From NCBI GenBank assembly GCA_016280695.1, contig JAEEHG010000210.1, forward strand, positions 1 to 9,078: a stretch of 9,078 nucleotides of DNA, read 5' to 3'. This document shows, one piece after another, positions 1 through 6,657 of this stretch (position 1 is its first letter; each line of letters begins with the position of its first letter). The translations under genes were made by a program, and so were the position numbers. The stretch is from Solobacterium sp. GTDB lineage: Bacteria; Bacillota_I; Bacilli_A; Erysipelotrichales; Erysipelotrichaceae. The notes below the pieces were generated by a model, which was not told the DNA's origin, searched no databases, and saw nothing but the letters and a program-made list of their open reading frames with translations.

Positions 1-2497
1 ACGGGCTGTGCGGGTTCAGCAGCGGCACTGCCTGACGCTGCATGTTCGCGCCCATCAGAGCCCGGGTGCAGTCGTCGTTTTCCAGGATCTGAACGGAGGC
101 CGTCGCCACCGAGACAATCTGCCGCGGCGAAACGTCGGCGTAGTCAATGGTGTCTTTTTCCGCCATGACGGTATCACCGGCAATTCTGGCGACGACACGG
201 TCATTGACCAGCCGGCCGTCCTGAATCTCGTTGGCCTGGGCAATGACATGGTCGTTTTCTTCATCCGCGCTCATGTATACGACTTCATCCGTGACCACGC
301 CGTCTTCGTTGACCTTCCGGTACGGGGTCTGGATAAATCCGTATTCATTGACTCTGGCATATGTTGTCAGATAGGAAATCAGACCGATGTTCGGACCTTC
401 CGGTGTTTCAATCGGGCAGATCCGGCCATAGTGGGAGTTGTGAATATCACGCACTTCGAAGCCGGCCCGCTCTCTGGTCAGGCCGCCCGGGCCAAGCGCG
501 GAAATACGGCGCTTGTTGGACAGTTCCGCCAGCGGGTTCTGCTGGTCCATGAACTGGGACAGCTGGGAACTGGAGAAGAACTCCTTGATCACTGCCGTCA
601 GCGGCCGGATATTGGTCAGCTGCTTCGGGGTCAGACCGGAAGCGTCCGCAATGGACATCCGTTCCTTGACAACCCGCTCCATCCGGGACAGACCGATCCG
701 GAACTGGTTCTGAATCAGTTCCCCGACGGTCCGGATGCGGCGGTTGCCGAGCATATCGATATCATCAGCACTGCCGACACCGTCCAGCATCGTCAGTTCA
801 TAGTTGTACAGCGCGTACATGTCCGGCATGGTGATGGTGTGCTTGCTGTTGAGCGGGTCCACACCGATCAGCTTGACGGCATGGCCGTCATCCGTCAGGA
901 TATCGATCTGCTGCACGCAGGCACCGATCAGCCACATGGTGACTTCTTCCCGGGCCATGACATGCGCCTGCACGTTTTCTTCCTGCTCTGTGGACAGGGT
1001 CATCCGGCTGTCGCTTTCCGGATCATATGTGCACTCAACCAGGTCTTCACCGTTGGCCAGGACACGGCCGATGGTGTAGAGCCTGCTGCCGTAGTTCATG
1101 ACCGCGGCGGCATTGTCGTTTGTCAGCTTGACTTCCTGGGCAATGATGCCGGCATAAACCGTCACCTTGTCGAATTCGGCAGCGATCGCCTTCACATCGG
1201 CAGCGGTGATGACCGTGCCTCTGCGCATGCTGACCTTTTTGCCTTCCAGATCCGTGGCCAGGATACGGCCGGTTAGGCCGCCCGTCCATGTTGTCTCCAG
1301 CTCGGCGGTAACCGGGTGGGAGAAGGCATGGATATACGGAAGGGCCCGGCAGTTGATGCCCTTGGCCAGTTCCGGCTTCAGCGCATTCCGCTCGGTCTTG
1401 CCGATCATCCGGTTCTTCTTGAAGATGACCTTGCCTTCCGCCCCGATGAGGTCATTCTTGAGGACATGGCCTTCCATCCGGTCGAGGACATTGAGCTTCT
1501 TGAGCACCTTGTACCGGCCGGCCTTGGTCAGGTCATACCGGCGGTAGTCAAAGAACTTGGCATCCATGAGGTTCATGGCGCCTTCAATGGTGGCGATTTC
1601 ATCTGCCCGCTGGTTCTCGTAGACACTCAGCAGCGCTTCGTTGGTTGTCTTTGTCTTGTCGGCAGCCAGGGTGTTGCGGACTTCCTCGTAGTTGCCGAAG
1701 ACAGAGGTGTACAGAAGCATATAGTCGTTCAGGAATTCCCGTTCCTCACCCGGAACGATGACATCCGGGTACAGTTCAAACTGCAGGGCCTTCAGGAACT
1801 TCTGCATACCGGTGGTATCAAAGGCATCCTCGCCCCGTTCCAGGTTCAGGGACATGCCGATCGCCTTGAACAGGATGGTGCTGAGCACCTTCCGGCGGCG
1901 GTCAATCGACACGTTCATGATCCGGCCGAGCGCGGCCTTCTTGTCATCCGACATGAATTCCAGCCAGGTGCCCCGGGACGGAATCAGTTCGCATGTATAT
2001 GTATCGTGGCCGGTCCGTTCTTCGGAAACAATATCAAAGTAGGCACCCGGCGATCTGACGATCTGGGATACAATGACACGTTCTGCACCGTTGATAATGA
2101 ATGTCCCGGTCGGGGTCATCAGCGGGAAATCGCCGAGGAAGACATCTTCCCACTTGGTCATGACTTCACCGGTGTCCTGATCCAGTATCTCCAGTTCCAT
2201 CTTGGCTTTCAGCGGGGCGCTGTAGTTCGCCTCGCGGTACTTGCACTCACTGATGGAGTATTTCGGTTCTCCAAATTCGTAATCCAGAAACTTCAGTTTG
2301 ATGTTTCCGGCGTAGTTGTAAATAGGATAGATATCGTTGAATACCTCCCGGATGCCTTCCCTTACAAACCACTCAAAGGACGCTGTCTGGATCTCGACGA
2401 GATCCGGCAGGTCCAGCCCGGCACTGACTTTGGAGTAATCACGCCGGACAGCTTTGTTGCCATAATGCACAACGTGGTATGTCTGCTTATTTTCCAT
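1..2497 (-). CDS. rpoB: RNA polymerase beta subunit RpoB (partial, C-terminus outside window)
   Basis: This is the beta subunit of core RNA polymerase; with beta' it forms the active centre and the rifampicin pocket. The first 832 codons are present and the frame is open to the left edge. Recognisable blocks are the N-terminal segment with [16 protein letters not shown] (about residues 30-45), [35 protein letters not shown], the rifampicin region [20 protein letters not shown] (645-664) and [13 protein letters not shown]. The start at 2497 ([13 protein letters not shown]) has AAAGGAT seven bases upstream and matches the family N-terminus. The Asn codon at 515-517 is residue 661, equivalent to E. 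coli His526. It sits about 179 residues later than in B. subtilis RpoB because of extra sequence at about residues 216-272 and 343-450. It lies downstream of rplJ, rplL and a methyltransferase, and a promoter candidate lies just upstream. rpoC is expected beyond the left edge. Identification is certain; the indel sizes come from memory-based alignment. Confidence 0.99.
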   Translation of the reverse strand, partial: MENKQTYHVVHYGNKAVRRDYSKVSAGLDLPDLVEIQTASFEWFVREGIREVFNDIYPIYNYAGNIKLKFLDYEFGEPKYSISECKYREANYSAPLKAKMELEILDQDTGEVMTKWEDVFLGDFPLMTPTGTFIINGAERVIVSQIVRSPGAYFDIVSEERTGHDTYTCELIPSRGTWLEFMSDDKKAALGRIMNVSIDRRRKVLSTILFKAIGMSLNLERGEDAFDTTGMQKFLKALQFELYPDVIVPGEEREFLNDYMLLYTSVFGNYEEVRNTLAADKTKTTNEALLSVYENQRADEIATIEGAMNLMDAKFFDYRRYDLTKAGRYKVLKKLNVLDRMEGHVLKNDLIGAEGKVIFKKNRMIGKTERNALKPELAKGINCRALPYIHAFSHPVTAELETTWTGGLTGRILATDLEGKKVSMRRGTVITAADVKAIAAEFDKVTVYAGIIAQEVKLTNDNAAAVMNYGSRLYTIGRVLANGEDLVECTYDPESDSRMTLSTEQEENVQAHVMAREEVTMWLIGACVQQIDILTDDGHAVKLIGVDPLNSKHTITMPDMYALYNYELTMLDGVGSADDIDMLGNRRIRTVGELIQNQFRIGLSRMERVVKERMSIADASGLTPKQLTNIRPLTAVIKEFFSSSQLSQFMDQQNPLAELSNKRRISALGPGGLTRERAGFEVRDIHNSHYGRICPIETPEGPNIGLISYLTTYARVNEYGFIQTPYRKVNEDGVVTDEVVYMSADEENDHVIAQANEIQDGRLVNDRVVARIAGDTVMAEKDTIDYADVSPRQIVSVATASVQILENDDCTRALMGANMQRQAVPLLNPHSP

Positions 2498-2529
2498 GTA
2501 CGCCATCCTTTCGCCTGCATCGCTGAAAC

Positions 2530-2574
2530 GCCGAAAAGGGGTATTAACCCTGTTTTCAATTTTTCGGCTTTTTT
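2530..2574. other. Structured element in the rpoB 5' leader
   Basis: GCCGAAAA (2530-2537) pairs with TTTTCGGC (2561-2568), enclosing a GGGT/ACCC hairpin (2539-2542 with 2547-2550). On the plus strand it is followed by a run of six T (2569-2574), the look of an intrinsic terminator against antisense transcription. On the minus strand it lies within the predicted rpoB leader with no T tract after it. There it could be an mRNA processing or stabilising hairpin. The arm TTTTC can also pair with the nearer GAAAA (minus strand, 2557-2553), so two mutually exclusive folds are possible. Confidence 0.5.
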
Positions 2575-2584
2575 GCAACGTAAT

Positions 2585-2613
2585 ATTTTATCATCAAATG
2601 GTCAATTCGTCAA
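2585..2613 (-). promoter_or_regulatory. Candidate sigma-A promoter of rpoB
   Basis: On the minus strand TTGACG (2613-2608) is followed after exactly 17 bases by TAAAAT (2590-2585), with a TG one base upstream of the -10 (extended -10). Each hexamer matches consensus at 5 of 6 positions. The -35 overlaps the stop codon of the methyltransferase gene. The predicted transcript would start near 2578 and carry an 80-base leader into rpoB. This is sequence inference only; it would give rpoBC a supply of transcripts independent of rplJL. Confidence 0.6.
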
Positions 2614-3212
2614 TTTGTACGGGTACAGCGGAGAATCCAGTATCCTTTGCTCCGGTCTATGACTTCACAGTTTCCGTAGATCTCCCTGAGTCTTGCGGCT
2701 GCGCTCTCCGCGCCCTGTTGGCGGCGGATGACAGCCAGGAAGATGCCTCCGGGATTCAGATGATCGTGTGCAGCCTCCAGCAGCGGATAGAGGACCTTTT
2801 TCCCGACCCGTATTGGCGGATTGGTCACAACAGCGTCAAACATCGTGCTGATGTGCTCAAAACCGTTGGATTCCACCACTTCCACCGGGCACCTGTTGCG
2901 GACAGCGTTTTCCGCCGTCAGTTCCAGCGCCCGCGGATTTACGTCACCGGCTGTCACGGTGCAGTCAGGGAATGTGCGCTTGAGCACAATGCCGACCACC
3001 CCGTAGCCGCAGCCAAGGTCCAGGATACTCCCGCGGAGCTCCTGCCTGACTGCCGATTTCAGCAGCAGTTCGGTGCCGTAATCGACACCGTCCTTGCTGA
3101 AAACACCGGTATCCGTAATGAAAGTGTAAATATCGCCCGAAAACCGGAAAGAGTGTTCCTTCCGGTTCGAAGGAAGGCTGCGGTTGTCTTCAAAATACTG
3201 ATTCTGCGCCAT
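2610..3212 (-). CDS. ybxB: Class I SAM-dependent methyltransferase, RsmC/YbxB type
   Basis: The protein has 200 residues and is a single Rossmann-fold methyltransferase domain of the MTS/RsmC kind. Visible features are the glycine-rich SAM motif ILDLGCGYGVVGI (63-75), acidic Asp90 at the end of strand 2, and the catalytic NPPI motif (131-134) followed by RVGKK, typical of enzymes that methylate an exocyclic amino group of guanine. A late GYWILRC strand closes the fold. E. coli RsmC, which makes m2G1207 in 16S rRNA, has two such domains; this short form is the usual Firmicutes version found between rplL and rpoB. The start at 3212 follows AAAGGAGAGG. The family and position suggest rRNA modification; the exact target is inferred. 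The stop codon overlaps the rpoB promoter candidate. Confidence 0.9.
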   Translation of the reverse strand: MAQNQYFEDNRSLPSNRKEHSFRFSGDIYTFITDTGVFSKDGVDYGTELLLKSAVRQELRGSILDLGCGYGVVGIVLKRTFPDCTVTAGDVNPRALELTAENAVRNRCPVEVVESNGFEHISTMFDAVVTNPPIRVGKKVLYPLLEAAHDHLNPGGIFLAVIRRQQGAESAAARLREIYGNCEVIDRSKGYWILRCTRTN

Positions 3213-3236
3213 GCAGCCTCTCCTTTCTTAGGGCCG

Positions 3237-3266
3237 AAAAGCCGAACGGAAAATCCGCCGGCTTTT
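3237..3266 (-). terminator. Hairpin after rplL, likely partial terminator/attenuator
   Basis: On the minus strand AAAAGCCG (3266-3259) pairs with CGGCTTTT (3244-3237); an inner CGG/CCG pair shortens the loop. The four T of the 3' arm are the only U tract, so termination should be incomplete. The position between rplL and the lower-demand genes ybxB-rpoB suits an attenuator that lets L7/L12 be made in excess. The role is inferred from position and structure. Confidence 0.55.
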
Positions 3267-3288
3267 CTTTGTTTTTTGTTTTCAGCGA

Positions 3289-3660
3289 TTACTTGTATTC
3301 GACAGTAGCGCCGGCATCCATGAGCTTCTTCTTGATGCCGTCGGCTTCATCAACAGAGATATCCTTCTTGATTTCTGCCGGAATGCCGTCGACCAGCTTC
3401 TTGGCATCAACCAGGCCCAGACCTGTGATTTCACGAACAACCTTGATGACGCCAACCTTGGAATCACCGAAGCTTGTCAGAACAACAGTAACTGTGCTCG
3501 GAGCAGCATTTGCTTCTTCAGCCGGAGCAGCAGCAACTGCAACCGGAGCAGCGGCGGAAACGCCGTACTTTTCTTCGATAGCCTTGACCAGTTCATTCAG
3601 TTCAAGGATTGTAGCTTCATCGAGATACGCAAGAATCTCTTCCTGTGTTAACTTTGCCAT
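3289..3660 (-). CDS. rplL: 50S ribosomal protein L7/L12
   Basis: The protein has 123 residues, normal for L7/L12, which forms the multimeric stalk that recruits translation GTPases. The N-terminal dimerisation domain (about 1-35, [31 protein letters not shown]) is followed by an Ala/Pro/Glu-rich hinge (36-55). The C-terminal domain contains the factor-binding helix [16 protein letters not shown] and DAKKLVDG. The start at 3660 has a strong GAGGAGG site. It lies 19 bases after rplJ and is certainly co-transcribed with it. Four to six copies bind one L10, which explains the high demand and the hairpin following the gene. Confidence 0.98.
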   Translation of the reverse strand: MAKLTQEEILAYLDEATILELNELVKAIEEKYGVSAAAPVAVAAAPAEEANAAPSTVTVVLTSFGDSKVGVIKVVREITGLGLVDAKKLVDGIPAEIKKDISVDEADGIKKKLMDAGATVEYK

Positions 3661-3679
3661 GATTCATTCCTCCTCTTTC

Positions 3680-4228
3680 TCAGGCAGCTGCCTCAGCAGC
3701 TTCTTCTTTTACTTCTTCTTTTGCTTCAACAGGGGCACCTTCTCCTCTGGCCTCGGCAACCGCGTTCACGGCCCGGGCAAACTGAGAAACAGGAGCCTGC
3801 AGTACGGACAGCAGCATGCTGAGCATTCCTTCTCTGTTCGGCAGAGCGCTCAGTTCCTTGATCACATCGACGCCGACAACCTTGCCTTCGACAATGCCGC
3901 CCTTGAGAACAAGAGCGTCATGCTTCTTGGCATACTTTGCCAGCACACGGCTTGCTGCGGTCTCGTCAGAACCGAATACAAGTGCATTCGGGCCGGTCAG
4001 ATAGTCCTTCAGTTCACCGAACCCTGCAGCTTCTGCAGCGCGGGCAGCCAGCGTGTTCTTGTAGACTTTCATCTCCACGCCTTCCTCGCGCATCAGTCTG
4101 CGCAGTTCAGTGACTTCAGCAACGCTCAGACCACGGTACTCTGCAACGACTGCAGATGCAGAATCAGTCATCTTGCCGGCGATTTCGGCAACGACGTTCT
4201 TCTTGTTTTCCAATACCGTCTGATTCAT
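3680..4228 (-). CDS. rplJ: 50S ribosomal protein L10
   Basis: The protein has 182 residues. It anchors L7/L12 dimers on 23S rRNA at the stalk base. Family features are the N-terminal helix NQTVLENKKNVVAEIAGKM, AVVAEYRGLSVAEVTELRRLMRE, VYKNTLAARAAEAAG, LTGPNALVFG and LPNREGMLSMLLSVLQAPV. The C-terminal spur helix, which carries L12, ends in a Glu/Ala-rich tail. The start at 4228 follows AGGTGAAGGTGAAGGA. The gene is preceded by a leader with an L10-binding fold and a terminator-like hairpin, so L10, probably as the L10(L12)4 complex, should repress its own transcription unit. Unlike the usual arrangement, rplA is not directly upstream. Confidence 0.98.
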   Translation of the reverse strand: MNQTVLENKKNVVAEIAGKMTDSASAVVAEYRGLSVAEVTELRRLMREEGVEMKVYKNTLAARAAEAAGFGELKDYLTGPNALVFGSDETAASRVLAKYAKKHDALVLKGGIVEGKVVGVDVIKELSALPNREGMLSMLLSVLQAPVSQFARAVNAVAEARGEGAPVEAKEEVKEEAAEAAA

Positions 4229-4372
4229 TCCTTCACCTTCACCTTTCTACTGTTATCGCCTACCGAATATAAAGCCTCTGCCGGCGGCAGAGGCAAAAAA
4301 GTTTATACTGAAACTTTCTACCTCGGTAACATGATTAAGCTTCCGCCGTTACTGTCTCTGGTATTTGATAAC
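4229..4372 (-). promoter_or_regulatory. L10 leader (ribosomal-protein autoregulatory RNA)
   Basis: The untranslated leader before rplJ carries the hallmark Firmicutes L10-binding fold. TACC (4363-4360) pairs with GGTA (4322-4319) and GTAAC (4352-4348) with GTTAC (4330-4326). They are separated by an asymmetric internal loop, AGAGACA on one side and CGA on the other. The 3' strand GTTACCGAGGT matches the conserved ACCGAGGT element of known L10 leaders. Downstream are an AT hairpin ending in six T and a 9-bp GC hairpin. Family knowledge: L10(L12)4 binding favours termination and so lowers rplJL expression. I matched this to the family from memory; a covariance-model search would settle it. Confidence 0.85.
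4266..4294 (-). terminator. Attenuator hairpin in the L10 leader
   Basis: GCCTCTGCC (4294-4286) pairs perfectly with GGCAGAGGC (4282-4274) around a three-base loop, followed by TTTATATT. The stem is strong but the U tract is interrupted. That is reasonable for a regulated terminator just upstream of rplJ. Its loop and stem sequence CCGCCG is complementary to CGGCGG in the L10-binding hairpin, a possible antitermination pairing. Confidence 0.7.
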
Positions 4373-4378
4373 GATGAT

Positions 4379-4407
4379 ATGTTAAATCAAGTCAATGCTC
4401 CTGTCAA
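4379..4407 (-). promoter_or_regulatory. Promoter of rplJ-rplL
   Basis: TTGACA (4407-4402, perfect) and TAACAT (4384-4379, 4 of 6) are 17 bases apart on the minus strand. They lie just downstream of the ridA terminator and about 7 bases before the predicted start of the L10 leader. The position shows that rplJL-ybxB-rpoB form a transcription unit separate from rplKA. Confidence 0.75.
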
Positions 4408-4464
4408 TGACGAATTTTTACCGGAACCGGGAATACAGCAGGTACAATTCCCGCCGCAAACAAG

Positions 4465-4498
4465 AAAAATACTCCATGGCCGGCAGGCGGCCATGGAG
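4465..4498 (-). terminator. Terminator of ridA
   Basis: CTCCATGGCC (4498-4489) pairs with GGCCATGGAG (4481-4472), a 10-bp perfect stem, followed on the minus strand by TATTTTTC. It begins about 6 bases past the ridA stop codon and should end that transcript before the rplJ promoter. Confidence 0.85.
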
Positions 4499-4504
4499 AT
4501 TTTA

Positions 4505-4882
4505 TTATTTCATTGAGACGATTGCTTCGATTTCGATGGCCATCCCGCCGGGCAGGGCCTTGACTTCGATGCAGCTGCGGGCCGGCTGGCAGGGCAGATA
4601 CTGGTGGAAGAGCTTGTTGAATTCCCCCCACTGGCTCATATCGGTAATGAAGCAGGTGCATTTGACAACCTTGTCCACATCACCGCCGGCATTGACAATA
4701 ACCCGGGTCAGATTCTTCAGAACCTGTTCGGCCTGGCCGAGGAAGGTGGCGGGGAGTTCACGGGTTTCAGGATCACGGCCGCCGGTGCCTGAGACATACA
4801 TGACATCGCCGTCGATGACTGCAGATGCGAACGGTGCGTCCGGGTTGACCGGGCCGCCCTGGGCATTGACTCTTTTAAGCAT
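4505..4882 (-). CDS. ridA: RidA/YjgF/UK114 family protein (reactive imine deaminase)
   Basis: The protein has 125 residues, typical of this trimeric cytosolic family, which hydrolyses reactive enamines/imines released by PLP enzymes such as threonine dehydratase. The C-terminal signature ARSCIEVKALPGGMAIEIEAI (101-121) contains Arg102 and Glu117. They are 15 residues apart, like E. coli Arg105 and Glu120, which hold the substrate carboxylate and activate water. The Tyr17 position of E. coli appears to be Phe18 here (PFASAV). That is a variation seen among RidA subfamilies, so the name should be read as family-level. Cys75, Cys77, Cys98 and Cys104 are visible. The start at 4882 follows AAGGAG. 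The gene is monocistronic, ended by its own terminator, and divergent from the GDPD-like gene. Confidence 0.9.
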   Translation of the reverse strand: MLKRVNAQGGPVNPDAPFASAVIDGDVMYVSGTGGRDPETRELPATFLGQAEQVLKNLTRVIVNAGGDVDKVVKCTCFITDMSQWGEFNKLFHQYLPCQPARSCIEVKALPGGMAIEIEAIVSMK

Positions 4883-4912
4883 GATGATTTTCTCCTTCTT
4901 TCATCTGGTTTC

Positions 4913-4920
4913 ATTATAAA
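4913..4920. promoter_or_regulatory. Overlapping divergent -10 elements (ridA / lipid genes)
   Basis: The minus strand reads a perfect TATAAT (4918-4913) upstream of ridA, and the same bases give TATAAA (4915-4920) on the plus strand upstream of the 4932 gene. Neither has a convincing -35 at 16-18 bases (GTGTCT for ridA at 17 bases). If used, the plus-strand start would fall only a few bases before ATG 4932. Confidence 0.4.
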
Positions 4921-4931
4921 ATAAGTATGTT

Positions 4932-5609
4932 ATGAAGACACTGCAATTGATCAGGGGCCTGGACCGGCTGCCCTGGACGGATGCCCAGTCGGAACTGGCT
5001 GCGCAGGCCGGCGGGATTGTGGCCGAGATCCAGCAGGACGCCGAAGGCATTCTGTTTGCCCTGCCGAAAGAAAAGATATTTGCTGACAAAGAGCGGGGCC
5101 GCGGCTATGTCAAGGACTACACCGTCACGCAGATGAAGGCCTGGCAGATCGCCGATGATGCCCACCCGGAAGGAACCCCGGCCATCTGTTCCCTGGAGGA
5201 ACTGCTGGCCTTTCTGGCCCCGGGCAGGCTGAACCTGCTGATCATCTTCCGGAGCCAGCTGATCGGCTATGTCGGCATGGAAGAAAAAGCCGCTGCCCTG
5301 GTGCGGCAATACGGCATGCAGGACCGTGTTTACTACGCGGCAGAGAGCTATGTCAGCGTCACGGATGTCCTGGCGGCCGATCCTGCGGCCCGGGCTGTGC
5401 TGATGTACGACCAGCCGCTGCTGGACCCGGTATCCTTCGCCGTCAGGAATCACCTGTTCGGCCTGATGCCGCTGCGGGCGGAAATAACCCCGGAACTGCG
5501 GCAGCGCTGCCGGGAAAACCGCTTGGCCCTGTTCCGTGATCTGATCCTTCCCGGGACAGCCCCCGGCCAGAGTACCATCGTTGCAGAGATCCCTGCAGAA
5601 ACGGAGTGA
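4932..5609 (+). CDS. Glycerophosphodiester phosphodiesterase-like protein, probably catalytically degenerate
   Basis: The protein has 225 residues, no signal peptide and no membrane segment. The layout resembles the GDPD TIM-barrel family. LIRG (6-9) lies where the family has a HRG motif. EIQ (32-34) stands for E-x-D, LP (44-45) for the HD pair, and RGRGYVKDYT (55-64) for the G-x-V-x-D-x-T segment. TPAICSLEELLAFL (82-95) stands for the IPTLEE segment, NLLIIFR (101-107) for the IEIK strand, and a late ITPELRQRCRENRLALF (185-201) for the t-e-l-v-x-x-a-x-x-x-G-l-x-v helix. Both catalytic His and most metal-binding acids of active enzymes seem replaced. The frame is intact, so a pseudoenzyme rather than a pseudogene is inferred. 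It starts six bases before a PldB-type gene. No clear ribosome binding site precedes ATG 4932. The family call is moderate; an unrelated hypothetical is possible. Confidence 0.6.
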   Translation: MKTLQLIRGLDRLPWTDAQSELAAQAGGIVAEIQQDAEGILFALPKEKIFADKERGRGYVKDYTVTQMKAWQIADDAHPEGTPAICSLEELLAFLAPGRLNLLIIFRSQLIGYVGMEEKAAALVRQYGMQDRVYYAAESYVSVTDVLAADPAARAVLMYDQPLLDPVSFAVRNHLFGLMPLRAEITPELRQRCRENRLALFRDLILPGTAPGQSTIVAEIPAETE

Positions 5610-5615
5610 ATCGAT

Positions 5616-6614
5616 ATGACAAACGAAAAATGGAAAATCGCTTTCTACGGCGAAGATGACTTTGCCGCCCGGATGAAAGGCAGCGTCACTCCATGGCTTT
5701 ACCAGAATGTGGTTTCCGGCACCACGCTCAGCCTGGACGGTATCCGCCTGCAGTACTACTATGCCCTGACCCCGGAGCGCGGCAAGACGATCACGTTTAT
5801 TCACGGCTTCGGTGAGTTCTTCGGCAAGTACCACGAGGTGATGCACCTGTTCTATCAGGCCGGTTACTCTGTCTTTTTCCTGGAACTGCGGGGCTTCGGC
5901 CGTTCGCAGCGCCTGGTCAGTGACCCCGAGCTGATCCACGTGAATTCATTCAATGAATACCTGGATGACGTGTTTGCCTTCCAGTACCAGATTGTCCAGC
6001 CCCTGACCCGCGGGGATGTGCATATTCTCTTCGGCCACTCCATGGGCGGCTGCATATCCACCCTGTTCCTGGAGCGCTATCCGAAGTTCTTCGACAAGGC
6101 CATCCTGTCCTCGCCAATGCTGGAGCTGGATTTCCGGACAAGCGACTGGAAACTGCAGGCCCTGTCGATGATCAGCACGGCCCCGAACCTCAACGCCAAG
6201 CCTTCCCCCAGCTTCCGCCCGTTCAACCCGAAGCCTGACTTCGGGCACAGCAGCTGCGCTTCCGAACCGCGTTACATGTATCAGTTCAGCCAGCGGCTGG
6301 CCAGCGATAAATATCATACTTCCGGCAGCTCCTACGGCTGGACCAGGGCAGCCTACGCAGCCATGCAGGAAGCCATCGCCTATGCCGGGGACATCCGCAT
6401 CCCGCTGCTGATCCTGCAGGCCGAAAACGATCATCTGGTGCTGCCGGGCGGCCAGCAGCAGGTGGCCCGGCGGGCCCGCAACGCGGCCATCATGAAGATT
6501 CCCGGCTCGAAGCACGAAATCTTCAACGCCACGACCGAAGCGCGGGAACTGTACTGGCAGGTGATCTTCACCTTCCTGGAAACCCCGGTCAGTGAAATCC
6601 CGGCGGCCGGATAA
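5616..6614 (+). CDS. pldB: Alpha/beta hydrolase, lysophospholipase L2 (PldB) type
   Basis: The protein has 332 residues and lacks a signal peptide. It has an alpha/beta-hydrolase fold (serine aminopeptidase S33/Hydrolase_4 group). The oxyanion strand is FIHGFGEFF (61-69), the nucleophile elbow GHSMGG gives Ser142, AENDHLV gives Asp272 and GSKHEIF gives His300. The segments LRGFGRSQRL, DPELIHVNSFNEYLDDVFAF and ISTLFLERYP closely match what I remember of E. coli PldB, as does the late GHSS...RY / YGW lid region. PldB releases the remaining acyl chain from lysophospholipids, giving a glycerophosphodiester. A monoacylglycerol lipase is the main alternative. GGAG lies nine bases before the start, inside the end of the upstream gene, consistent with a two-gene operon ending at the shared terminator with rplA. 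Confidence 0.85.
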   Translation: MTNEKWKIAFYGEDDFAARMKGSVTPWLYQNVVSGTTLSLDGIRLQYYYALTPERGKTITFIHGFGEFFGKYHEVMHLFYQAGYSVFFLELRGFGRSQRLVSDPELIHVNSFNEYLDDVFAFQYQIVQPLTRGDVHILFGHSMGGCISTLFLERYPKFFDKAILSSPMLELDFRTSDWKLQALSMISTAPNLNAKPSPSFRPFNPKPDFGHSSCASEPRYMYQFSQRLASDKYHTSGSSYGWTRAAYAAMQEAIAYAGDIRIPLLILQAENDHLVLPGGQQQVARRARNAAIMKIPGSKHEIFNATTEARELYWQVIFTFLETPVSEIPAAG

Positions 6615-6623
6615 AACAAAAAA

Positions 6624-6646
6624 ACTGAATCTCATCGAGATTCAGT
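6624..6646. terminator. Bidirectional terminator between pldB-like gene and rplA
   Basis: ACTGAATCT (6624-6632) pairs with AGATTCAGT (6638-6646) around a five-base loop. The minus strand continues in seven T and the plus strand in TTTTCTTT when the last stem T is counted, so it can end both convergent transcripts. It lies 10 bases after the hydrolase stop and 11 bases after the rplA stop. Confidence 0.92.
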
Positions 6647-6657
6647 TTTCTTTCTGC

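Noticed and set aside
8..2662. Long open frames on the plus strand (8-1276 and 1316-2662) opposite rpoB.
   Set aside because: They are the antisense shadow of rpoB, whose protein is unmistakable. Their translations are low-complexity and family-free, and no ribosome binding site precedes them.
4298..4317. AAAGTTT/AAACTTT hairpin followed by six T in the L10 leader, considered as a full terminator.
   Set aside because: The stem is seven pairs with only one G-C, too weak alone; kept only as part of the leader.
3269..4516. 415-codon plus-strand frame across rplL and rplJ.
   Set aside because: It is antisense to two certain ribosomal-protein genes and runs across their leader, promoter and terminators.
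4914..5939. 341-codon minus-strand frame opposite the GDPD-like gene and the start of the PldB-like gene.
   Set aside because: The plus-strand PldB-like protein has a full catalytic triad; the minus frame has no recognisable motif and overlaps the ridA promoter.
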